Positions 38,819-46,123 of a stretch of DNA of 64,000 nucleotides are shown here, one piece after another. The DNA is from Sphingomonas radiodurans (GTDB lineage: Bacteria > Pseudomonadota > Alphaproteobacteria > Sphingomonadales > Sphingomonadaceae): NCBI RefSeq assembly GCF_020866845.1, contig NZ_CP086594.1, positions 62,001 to 126,000 on the forward strand. The letters are read 5' to 3'. Under the pieces are notes generated by a model. The model did not search any database, was not told where the DNA came from, and worked only from the letters and a program-made list of their open reading frames with translations. Numbering within the stretch: the first letter of the stretch is position 1; every line of letters begins with the position of its first letter. Position numbers and translations under genes: made by a program.

Positions 38819-40255
38819 ATGACCCAACTCGCCCGCAGAGATGAAACAGGGGGGCATGCGTCAACCATGTCCGAAATTCTATTGTCGCAAGAATGGTTAA
38901 GGCCCGTTGAGGCGGGTACTACCGCCATAGAAGATAAGCGTACCTTGCGGCTGCGCTTCTATTTTGTCTTGTTCATATGTGACGTCTTGTCGCTAACGAC
39001 GGGGTTCGCTGTCGGGCGTGGGATCGTTGAAGCACGTGGATATCCTGTCGAGAGCTTCTCTTTACTCGCGGCGATCGTGCCAATTTATCTGCTGCTCGCG
39101 ACAAGAACCTTCAATGCCAACACATTGGAGCGATGGCGCAGCGCGACATGGATCGCTTGCGCCAATTTGCTCACTGCTTTTTTTGTTACAATATTTGTAG
39201 CTTTCCTGCTCAAGGAGATCAGTCCGATCTCGCGCTTGAGTGCCGTGATCACGTTCCTGTGCTCGGCCGCCTTGCTGCTTTTGTGCCGCAGCATGATTGG
39301 TGTGTGGAGTGACCGTGTTTTTTGTGGCTCGGCACTTAGCCGCATGCTCATTCTCGACGGGGTGAACATCCCTCTACCCGAAGGCCTGAAAATTGTCTCG
39401 AGTGAGCCAGTCGAAACATCGCAGAGCTCGATCCATCCGTTGGCGCTGGACCGGCTCGCACGACAGCTCAAGGGTATCGACGAGGTGTTCATCGCGTGCC
39501 CGCCAGACCGACGGAGTGATTGGTCCTCGGTGCTGAAGGGAAGTAGCGTCAAAGCTGAGATCTTGATCCCCGAGCTCGATATGATTGGGGTAATTGGCAA
39601 CAAGCATTTCGCCGGGATCGCGACTGTACTTGTGTCGGCGGGTGGCCTGCAACTTCGCGACCGAATCGTGAAGCGGATCTTGGATCTTACTCTCGTCGTG
39701 CCCGCGGTGCTGTTTCTCGTCCCACTGTTTGTTCTGGTCGCCGTTCTGATCAAGCTAGATAGCAACGGACCGGTTTTCTTCGTTCAAAACCGCGTCGGCG
39801 AGGGCAATCATATGTTCTCGATGTTCAAATTCCGCAGCATGCGGGCCTCGTTATCCGATAGCGACGGCAATGTCTCGACGGCGCGAGACGACGCACGGGT
39901 CACGAGGATCGGCAAGTTCATTCGATCGACGAGCATCGATGAGTTGCCGCAGCTTTTCAACATTCTGCGTGGCGACATGAGCTTCGTCGGACCGCGCCCC
40001 CATGCCATCGGCTCGCTCGCGGGCGATCAGTTATTCTGGGAAGTCGACCGGCGCTATCACCACCGCCATGTCTGCAAGCCGGGCCTTACGGGGTTGGCGC
40101 AGGTCCGCGGATTTCGAGGGGCAACGCACCGCCGGGAAGATCTGGTCAACCGACTCGATGCGGATCTCGAATACGTCAACGGCTGGAGCCTGATGCGGGA
40201 CATGATGATCCTGCTTGCGACGTTGAAAGTCGTGGTCCACCGCAACGCTTTTTGA
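38819..40255 (+). CDS. Undecaprenyl-phosphate sugar phosphotransferase (exopolysaccharide priming enzyme)
   Basis: This WbaP/PssY-type enzyme puts the first sugar-1-phosphate on undecaprenyl phosphate to start an exopolysaccharide repeat unit. The 478-residue protein has four N-terminal membrane helices (about residues 45-165), a variable middle, a further membrane helix (about 290-315) and the bacterial sugar-transferase domain: KRILDLTLVVPAVLFLVPLF, MFKFRSM, TSIDELPQLFNILRGDMSFV, GPRPH and KPGLTGLAQVRGFRG. This is the role of GelB/SpsB in sphingan synthesis. It is intact, but its partners are truncated by insertion sequences on both sides. Confidence 0.85.
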   Translation: MTQLARRDETGGHASTMSEILLSQEWLRPVEAGTTAIEDKRTLRLRFYFVLFICDVLSLTTGFAVGRGIVEARGYPVESFSLLAAIVPIYLLLATRTFNANTLERWRSATWIACANLLTAFFVTIFVAFLLKEISPISRLSAVITFLCSAALLLLCRSMIGVWSDRVFCGSALSRMLILDGVNIPLPEGLKIVSSEPVETSQSSIHPLALDRLARQLKGIDEVFIACPPDRRSDWSSVLKGSSVKAEILIPELDMIGVIGNKHFAGIATVLVSAGGLQLRDRIVKRILDLTLVVPAVLFLVPLFVLVAVLIKLDSNGPVFFVQNRVGEGNHMFSMFKFRSMRASLSDSDGNVSTARDDARVTRIGKFIRSTSIDELPQLFNILRGDMSFVGPRPHAIGSLAGDQLFWEVDRRYHHRHVCKPGLTGLAQVRGFRGATHRREDLVNRLDADLEYVNGWSLMRDMMILLATLKVVVHRNAF

Positions 40256-40260
40256 TCGCG

Positions 40261-40412
40261 TTAAACTTCGTAATCGGCATATCTAGCTAGGGGCGCGGGA
40301 TCAATCACCATGCTCACGAACATCGTGGCGGGTATAACGAGCAGTACCCATGCCCCCGAGGGTGGCGCAAGTGGCTCACGGCCCTCGCTCTTCGCCAGCA
40401 GCATGAAGGTGC
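40261..40412 (-). pseudogene. C-terminal fragment of a membrane protein gene
   Basis: The last 50 or so codons of a minus-strand gene whose upstream part is replaced by the IS-B end at 40413. It reads STFMLLAKSEGREPLAP, a hydrophobic helix (GAWVLLVIPATMFVSMVI) and ends DPAPLARYADYEV. The family is not identifiable from this fragment; the place suggests a polysaccharide-locus membrane protein. Confidence 0.55.
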
Positions 40413-40486
40413 TGACCTGCTCCCCGTTTTCAGGCCGCTGATAAGTTAGCTTCGGTGTCCTCATGCCCCTGGCGGGGGCGGTTGGT
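40413..40486. mobile_element. 3'-terminal fragment of IS-B, cluster 2
   Basis: The same 74 bp as 34988-35061: the terminal repeat TGACCTGCTCCCCGTTTTC and the last codons of the IS-B transposase, separated from the body of IS-B (41723 onward) by the inserted IS-A. Confidence 0.78.
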
Positions 40487-40523
40487 TGAGCTGCTACCCG
40501 TTCTTGGACCACTTCGCTGGCTG

Positions 40524-41300
40524 TCATCCAGCTTCTGCCGGCAGCGGCGGGCCATGTGCCGCTGACCGGTTCACTAGCGATATCGGCGGTTTGTTGCCGA
40601 TGGCGCTATGCGGTCGCACCTCATTGTAGTCTCTGCGCCAAGTCTCGCATTTTCGGACGGCATCGTCGAGGCTCATGAACCAGTGCTGGTTCAGGCATTC
40701 CGCCCGGAATTTGCCGTTGAAGGACTCGATGAACGCATTGTCGGTCGGCTTGCCGGGCCGACTGAAGTCGAGCGTGACGCCGCGCGTATACGCCCACAGG
40801 TCGAGGTCACGCGAGATGAACTCGCTGCCTTGATCGACACGGATCGACGCTGGGAAGCCCACCTCGCTGCATACCCGTTCGAGCACTTCCACCACGTCGG
40901 GAGCCCGGAAGCCGAACCGCGGAACAACCGCCGGCGAGAACCGGCTGAAGGTGTCGACCACGGTCAAGATGCGCAGCTTCGATCCCGTGGCGAGTTGGTC
41001 ATGGACGAAGTCCATGGCCCACACTTCATTCGAACAAGACGCCGCGCAGCGGCCTTCTCTCAGCTTCGCCTTCACCCGGCGCTTCGGTGGCTTATGCCGC
41101 AGCTGTAGCCCCATCTCTTTGTAAAGCCGATAGATCCGCTTCGCGTTCACGTCCCAGCCCTCCCGCCGGAGCAGCACATGGATGCGGCGATAACCATAAC
41201 GCACCCGCGTCTCGGCGATCTCCCTCATCCGCTTCTTCAGATCGGCCTGATCGGCGCGGCGCCCACGATAGTGGTAGCTCGATCGTTCCGCCCGAAGCAC
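40524..41300 (-). CDS. IS-A transposase, orfB, copy 2
   Basis: Identical in protein sequence to the orfB at 35458-36234: 258 residues with the DDE integrase core (AMDFVHDQL, RVDQGSEFIS, FIESFNGKFRAECL). It is read as an OrfAB fusion after a -1 shift from orfA. Identity between the copies means recent duplication. Confidence 0.88.
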   Translation of the reverse strand: MLRAERSSYHYRGRRADQADLKKRMREIAETRVRYGYRRIHVLLRREGWDVNAKRIYRLYKEMGLQLRHKPPKRRVKAKLREGRCAASCSNEVWAMDFVHDQLATGSKLRILTVVDTFSRFSPAVVPRFGFRAPDVVEVLERVCSEVGFPASIRVDQGSEFISRDLDLWAYTRGVTLDFSRPGKPTDNAFIESFNGKFRAECLNQHWFMSLDDAVRKCETWRRDYNEVRPHSAIGNKPPISLVNRSAAHGPPLPAEAG

Positions 41301-41374
41301 GCCGCACGCCCGCCTGATGCTGACTTGCCAGGTGCTTCGAACATCGTCGACGAGCTGCCGACGCCGGTCAGGCC

Positions 41375-41641
41375 TCAGAGCTTTCGCGAGACGACATCCT
41401 GCAACATCGCCTTGTCGAGGCTGAGATCAGCGACCAGCCGCTTCAGCTTGGCATTTTCCTCTTCAAGCTGGCGCAACCGCCGCATCTCGGACGGCATCAA
41501 CCCCGCATACTTCTTGCGCCAGGCATAGAACGTCGCCTCGCTGATCCCGGTCTTCCGACACACCTCGCCGACGGTCGTGCCGTCTTCGGCCTGCTTCAAC
41601 ACGAAGGCGATCTGCGCCTCCGAAAACTTCGACCTTTTCAT
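41375..41641 (-). CDS. IS-A orfA, copy 2
   Basis: Identical to the orfA of copy 1: an 88-residue HTH protein with a C-terminal leucine-zipper-like helix, the regulator and N-terminal part of the IS-A transposase. Confidence 0.88.
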   Translation of the reverse strand: MKRSKFSEAQIAFVLKQAEDGTTVGEVCRKTGISEATFYAWRKKYAGLMPSEMRRLRQLEEENAKLKRLVADLSLDKAMLQDVVSRKL

Positions 41642-41719
41642 CACTCGCTCCGCTTCTCTGGCCCTCCGATCATAACTGGAATTTTCCAGCTCAAAACGGT
41701 CCAGGAAACGAGCAGCAGG

Positions 41720-42583
41720 TCACTCATGCCCCTGGCGGGGGCGGTTGGTGAACTCGGCGGGTGCCATGCCGCCAAGGCTGCTGTGCGGGCGCACGGTGTT
41801 GTAGTCCGTCCGCCATGCCTCGATGATCCGCCTCGCCGCAGCCAGCAAGGGGAACAGGTGCTCGTTCAAACACTCGTCGCGCAAGCGACCATTGAACGAT
41901 TCCACAAAGCCGTTCTGCTGCGGCTTACCGGGCGCGATGTAGTGCCACTCGACGCCAGTGTCCTGGCACCAGGCGAGTACAGCGTGACTGGTCAGTTCGG
42001 TGCCGTTATCGCTGACCACCATGCACGGCAGCCCGCGACGCTCGGCGATAGCGCTAAGCTCACGGATGACGCGCCGGCCCGACAGCGAGGTGTCGACGAT
42101 ACATGCCAGGCATTCCCGGCTGTAATCGTCGATGACGTTCAACATGCGAAAGCGCCGGCCGCAGGCCAATGCATCCGACACGAAGTCGAGCGGGTTCGGT
42201 TCCTGCGGGATCGCCATTGGTGCCCGCGTGCCGAGCGCCCGCTTGCGGCCGCCACGTTTGCGCACCGCCAGCCGCTCCTCGCGGTACAGCCGGTAGATCT
42301 TCTTCAGATTCATGCCCTTGCCTTCAAGCATGAGCAGGATCGCCAGCCGACGATAGCCGAACCGCCGACGCTCGTTCGCGATCTCGCGCAACCGCTCGCG
42401 GACAGCATCATCCTTTCCGCGAAGCGGCTCATATTGCCACGCCGACCGATTGACCCCGACCAGCCTGCAGGCGCGACGCTCGGAGAAGCCGTGGTCGGCC
42501 ATCAGCTTCTCCACCGCAGCGTAGCGCTCCGCAGACCGGATCAGCTTTTTCCCAGCAGATCCTTCAGTGCCGACACGTCCAGC
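41720..42583 (-). pseudogene. IS-B transposase (IS407-like), cut at both ends
   Basis: The body of a second IS3-family element, about 35-50% similar by eye to IS-A. Visible are [37 protein letters not shown], and the integrase core [22 protein letters not shown] and [14 protein letters not shown]. The 5' side (orfA) is replaced by IS-C at 42584, so the frame upstream of that point is chimeric. The 3' side is interrupted by IS-A, whose first three bases (TGA) provide the stop after NRPRQGHE. The native C-terminus is 1.2 kb away at 40413-40486. Confidence 0.82.
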
Positions 42584-43370
42584 AGAGGTGGCTCGGGGGA
42601 TCTGAACATCGGGGATAAGTGGATTGCCGATCTGACAGCGGCCGTGCTGGCCGCGAGAAGGAGGCAAGATGAGCAAACGACCCCGCTGGAACCACAGCCC
42701 GGCATTCAAGGCCAAGGTGGCGTTGGCTGCCGTGAAAGGCGCGCCGGCCGAACACCTCGACGCCGGCACCGGGGCACAAGATCTATCCGTACCTGCTGCG
42801 CAAGCTCGCGGTGATCCGGCCGAACCAGGTCTGGGCGACGGACATTACGTATGTGCCGATGGCGCGTGGCTTCGTCTACCTCGTCGCCATCGTCGACTGG
42901 TTCAGCCGGCGCGTGCTGGCGTGGCGGGTGTCGATCTCGCTCGATGTCGGGTTCTGCATCGAGGCGCTGGAGGAGGCGCTGACCCGCTACGGCAAGCCCG
43001 CCATCTTCAACAGCGATCAGGGCTCGCAGTTCACGAGTGCCGCCTTCACCGCCGTCCTCCACCGCGAGAAGATCGCGATCAGCATGGACGGTAAGGGGTG
43101 CTGGCGCGACAACGTGTTCGTGGAGCGCCTCTGGCGCTCGGTGAAATATGAGGAGGTGTACCTCAACGCCTATGCCTCGGTTCCCGAGGCCCGCGCCGGC
43201 ATCAGCCGCTACATCGGGTTCTACAATGCCGTTAGGCCGCACTCCGCGCTTGGCGGCCGCACGCCCGACCAGATATACTTCAACCAGCCGCTTCTCGCAG
43301 CGGCATGATCAACCAGCGGCAGTCCACTTATCCAAGCCGTGAACCTGTCCAGACAAACCGAGCAACCTCT
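42584..43370 (+). mobile_element. IS-C, internally deleted IS3-family element, copy 2
   Basis: 787 bp, the inverted counterpart of 36739-37525 with the same internal deletion and ends AGAGGTGGCTCGG and CCGAGCAACCTCT. Only isolated base differences are seen (for example Leu for Phe in the orfA remnant). The shared deletion shows one copy derives from the other or both from a deleted parent. It joins truncated IS-B on the left and a truncated polysaccharide gene on the right. Confidence 0.82.
42811..43308 (+). CDS. IS-C transposase, C-terminal integrase part, copy 2
   Basis: The same 165-residue remnant as at 36801-37298 ([41 protein letters not shown]). The N-terminal DNA-binding part is missing. 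An orfA remnant ([20 protein letters not shown]) precedes it at 42669. Confidence 0.8.
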   Translation: MIRPNQVWATDITYVPMARGFVYLVAIVDWFSRRVLAWRVSISLDVGFCIEALEEALTRYGKPAIFNSDQGSQFTSAAFTAVLHREKIAISMDGKGCWRDNVFVERLWRSVKYEEVYLNAYASVPEARAGISRYIGFYNAVRPHSALGGRTPDQIYFNQPLLAAA

Positions 43371-43629
43371 GAAAGACTTCTGGCGCTGCGGGGTAGTTTC
43401 GGCGAACATTGTGTCGATCATTCGGCTTGGATCGCTTGACGATCTCCCGATCACTTGGCTACCGGGGACCTCGGGCATACGCTATCTGGCCGATCCGTTC
43501 GGGCTTTGGCGCAACGACAAGTTGCATGTCTTCGCCGAACAGTTCGATTATAAGTACGGCGTCGGGCGAATTAACGTCATGGTTCTTAACCGCAGCATGA
43601 AAATCGTCAAACAACGTACCGTAGTGCGA
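43371..43629 (+). pseudogene. Fragment of a polysaccharide-biosynthesis gene (GINT1 N-terminal-like)
   Basis: About 86 codons remain between two IS-C ends. The fragment includes PGTSGIRYLADPFGLWRNDK, LHVFAEQFDYKYGVGRINVM and VLNRSM. The YADPF...EDFDY...GRI pattern resembles the N-terminal domain of glucosamine inositolphosphorylceramide transferase-like proteins, often found in polysaccharide clusters. Both ends are missing. It supports the view that the IS nest has destroyed an exopolysaccharide locus. Confidence 0.5.
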
Positions 43630-43656
43630 GATGTTCAGATCCCCCGAGCCACCTCT
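43630..43656. mobile_element. Solitary 27-bp end of IS-C
   Basis: GATGTTCAGATCCCCCGAGC and ACCTCT: the outer 27 bp of the IS-C end, the same as at 37499-37525 and, inverted, at 42584-42610. No other part of the element is present here. It is joined to the truncated IS5-family element. Confidence 0.7.
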
Positions 43657-44290
43657 GCTCCCAGTGCCTACGGCCCTCATAAGACGCTGTACAACCGATG
43701 GAAGCGGTGGGGTGAGCGAGGTGTGTTCGTCCGCATGATGGAGGGGCTGGCGGCGGCCGACGCCGAGCCGAAGACGGTCATGATCGACGCGACGTACCTC
43801 AAGGCGCACCGCACGGCATCGAGCCTGCGGGTAAAAGGGGGGACCTCGGCCGACTGATCGGCCGCACCAAAGGCGGTATGAACACGAAGCTCCACGCCAT
43901 TGCCGATGCGGACGGCCGCCCGTTGAGCTTCTTCATGACCGCAGGCCAAGTCAGCGACTACACCGGCGCGGCAGCGCTGCTCGACGATTTGCCAAGAAGA
44001 GCCCAGTGGCTACTCGGCGACCGTGGCTACGACGCTGACTGGTTCAGGGACGCCCTGCAAGCGAAGGGCAACCAGCCCTGCATCCCAGGCCGGAGCTCTC
44101 GCAACGAGCCGGTCAGATACGACAAACGCCGCTACCGGCGTCGCAGCCGCATCGAGATCATGTTCGGGCGGCTCAAGGACTGGAGGCGAGTCGCCACTCG
44201 CTATGACCGCTGCCCCACCGCGTTCTTCTCTGCCGTCGCCCTCGCAGCCACCGTTATATTCTGGCTGTGATCAACAAGTCCTGACCCTAA
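43657..44290 (+). mobile_element. IS-D, IS5 family (IS427/IS1031-like), 5'-truncated
   Basis: The remainder of an IS5-family element: AYGPHKTLYNRWKRWGERGVF and MIDATYLKAHRTASSLRVKGG in a first frame to 43857, then MNTKLHAIADADGRPLSF, GDRGYDADWFRDALQ and RSRIEIMFGRLKDWRRVATR in a second (43878-44270). The frames would be joined by -1 slippage at AAAAGGGGGG (43832-43841), the usual arrangement. The right terminal repeat (read inward AGGGTCAGGACTTGTTGATC) ends near 44290; the left end is missing, so the transposase lacks its N-terminus. Confidence 0.8.
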
Positions 44291-44735
44291 GCACAATTCC
44301 GTCATAGCGGCGTTTTATCTCCGCCGCCCGGGCGCCAACCATATCGTTGCCCGTCGGAACCGACCGTGCGTTTTGGCTGTAGCTCAGCAGCTTCAGCGAC
44401 GCTTCCAGATGAACGAGATTGTCGACGTTGCGTGACGTGGCACTTTCCCTCACACAACTGATCAGGTGTTTCCGCGACGCCAAAGGTACCGCTCAAACGA
44501 TTGCCGACAGGCTGGAACAGCAGCCGCATCGGCCGCGCAGGGCCGTAGCGCCGCGCGTGCGCGACGACGCTCCTGCTTCGACCCTTGGCCCGCGACGCCG
44601 ACCGACTCATTCAATTCCTTGTCCCCCACGTGTGCCGATCATGTTGCTATCGCGCCGGTATAGTCGTGCACGGCCTCGGCGACTTGAATAGGCAAAAGTG
44701 CGAAGATAGGTTGCCGTAATCTGTAGACAGGAAAA
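44291..44735. other. Gene-poor segment, probably a decayed minus-strand gene
   Basis: No intact gene. On the minus strand a frame reading LVHLEASLKLLSYSQNARSV and VGARAAEIKRRYDGIVL runs into the IS-D end and looks like a real protein C-terminus. A second frame upstream (RLLFQPVGNRLSGTFGVAET) also looks coding, so a frameshifted gene interrupted by IS-D is likely. I cannot name it. Confidence 0.4.
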
Positions 44736-44738
44736 TTG

Positions 44739-44951
44739 ATGGCCGAAGAGAACGTCAAACCGAAGGCAGCACCGTCTGCGCTAACGCTGGAAGTGCGGCA
44801 GAAGGCCAAAGAAGCCGCCGCGGCCGACGGTAAAGATTGGGCGAAGCTCTCGAAGGAAGATCGGCTAGAGATCAAGAAGGTCATTCGCGCAGGCATCGAG
44901 AAAGAAGACAAGCGCAAGGCGCGCAAGGCTGAAAAGTCCGACGCGGACTAA
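44739..44951 (+). CDS. Small highly charged protein of unknown function
   Basis: A 70-residue product starting MAEENVKPKAAPSALTLEVR, rich in Lys, Glu and Ala and predicted helical, without membrane segments or cysteines. The ATG at 44739 follows AGGA by 6 nt, better placed than the TTG one codon upstream. Size and composition fit a small chromosome-coded conserved protein. It marks the return to undisturbed chromosome right of the IS nest. Confidence 0.55.
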   Translation: MAEENVKPKAAPSALTLEVRQKAKEAAAADGKDWAKLSKEDRLEIKKVIRAGIEKEDKRKARKAEKSDAD

Positions 44952-45091
44952 GAATGATAATGTGCGACGTCATGACGTCGCACATGCCTGCCACACGCCG
45001 ATAAACACTTCCGGGTCGATCATGACGAGTGGCAGTGACGAGAACAGTTCAACCTTTAAGAAACAAGCAGCGGGGCTCGCGTTTGGTGATA

Positions 45092-45763
45092 ATGCGCGTG
45101 CTGCGATTTCTGATCAAGCTGGCGATCTGGTTCGTCGTTCTGTCGTTGATGTGGGTGGTCGTGCTTCGCTTTTTCCCCCCGCCGTTCACCTTCACCATGG
45201 CTGGTGATTTGTTGTCCGGCCACTCCGTAACCAAGGACTGGAAGTCGCTGGACAGCATCGATCCCGACATGCCACGCGCTACGATCGCAGGCGAGGACGC
45301 CGGATTCTGCGCGCACAATGGCTTTGACTTTAAGGCGATGGCCGGGGCGGCCATGCGAAATGCTCAGGGCGGCCGCATCCGCGGCGGCTCTACGATCAGC
45401 CAGCAGACAGCCAAAAACGTCTTCCTGTTCCAAGGTGGCGGCTATGTCCGCAAGGCGTTCGAGGCATGGTTCACGGTGCTGATCGAAGCTGTGTGGGGCA
45501 AGCGCCGGATCATGGAAGTTTATCTCAACGTGGCCGAGACCGGCATCGGCACCTATGGCGCCGAAGCTGCAGCGATCCGATACTTCAATCATTCCGCCGA
45601 TCGGCTGACGCCGAACGAGGCCGGCCGGATTGCTGCCGTCCTGCCGCTGCCGAAGAAGCGAGAAGCGGTAACGCCGCGCGGTTTCGTGCGGCGCCACGGT
45701 AATGCGATTGCACGCCAGGTCGGCGTGGTACGGCGCGACGGGCTGGACGCCTGCATTCGCTGA
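45092..45763 (+). CDS. mtgA: Monofunctional biosynthetic peptidoglycan transglycosylase
   Basis: MtgA polymerises glycan strands from lipid II in the inner membrane. From the ATG at 45092 the protein is 223 residues: one membrane helix (about 8-28), then the GT51 domain with the catalytic glutamate in TIAGEDAGFCAHNGFD and RGGSTISQQTAKNVFLF, KRRIMEVYLNVAETG and YGAEAAAIRYFNHSA. GTG codons at 45029 and 45086 are possible alternative starts. Confidence 0.93.
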   Translation: MRVLRFLIKLAIWFVVLSLMWVVVLRFFPPPFTFTMAGDLLSGHSVTKDWKSLDSIDPDMPRATIAGEDAGFCAHNGFDFKAMAGAAMRNAQGGRIRGGSTISQQTAKNVFLFQGGGYVRKAFEAWFTVLIEAVWGKRRIMEVYLNVAETGIGTYGAEAAAIRYFNHSADRLTPNEAGRIAAVLPLPKKREAVTPRGFVRRHGNAIARQVGVVRRDGLDACIR

Positions 45764-45787
45764 CCGCACCGCGCCACGGTGCCGAGA

Positions 45788-46123
45788 TCAGAACGGCAGC
45801 TTGAAGCCCGGTGGCAGCGGAAGGCTGCTCGTCATCTTCGACATTTCCTGCGCCGAGGCGGCATCAGCCTTCGTCCGCGCATCGTTGAACGCCGCCGCGA
45901 TCAGATCCTCGAGCATCTGCTTTTCCGCCGGCACGATCAGCGAATCGTCAAGCTCGACCGACAGGATGCGGCCCTTCGCGGTGGCCTTGATCTTCACCAG
46001 GCCGCCGCCGGACACGCCTTCGATCTCGATCTTGTCGAGCGTCGCCTGCGCCTCGTCCATCTGCTTCTGGACATTCTCCGCCGCGCTTTGCGCCGCGGCG
46101 AGAAGTTCGTTGATGTCTTTCAC
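45788..46123 (-). CDS. YbaB/EbfC nucleoid-associated protein
   Basis: A 111-residue protein that begins MKDINELLAAAQSAAENVQK with the N-terminal helix, then the beta core GVSGGGLVKIKATAKGRILS and LIVPAEKQMLEDLIAAAFNDA, typical of this small DNA-binding family. Its ATG overlaps the dnaX stop (ATGA), the conserved dnaX-ybaB pairing. Confidence 0.94.
   Translation of the reverse strand: MKDINELLAAAQSAAENVQKQMDEAQATLDKIEIEGVSGGGLVKIKATAKGRILSVELDDSLIVPAEKQMLEDLIAAAFNDARTKADAASAQEMSKMTSSLPLPPGFKLPF

Larger units (their letters stand above)
40487..41722 (-). mobile_element. IS-A, IS3 family (IS407-like), complete copy 2
   Basis: 1236 bp with terminal repeats TGAGCTGCTACCCGTTC and TGACCTGCTGCTCGTTTCC, inserted in IS-B. 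The flanking IS-B sequence CTCATGCCCCTGGCGGGGGC (27 bp in all, through GGTTGGT) is present on both sides, much longer than the 3-4 bp duplication expected for IS3-family insertion. Copy 1 has the same flanks, so the IS-B::IS-A composite was copied as a unit. Confidence 0.88.
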
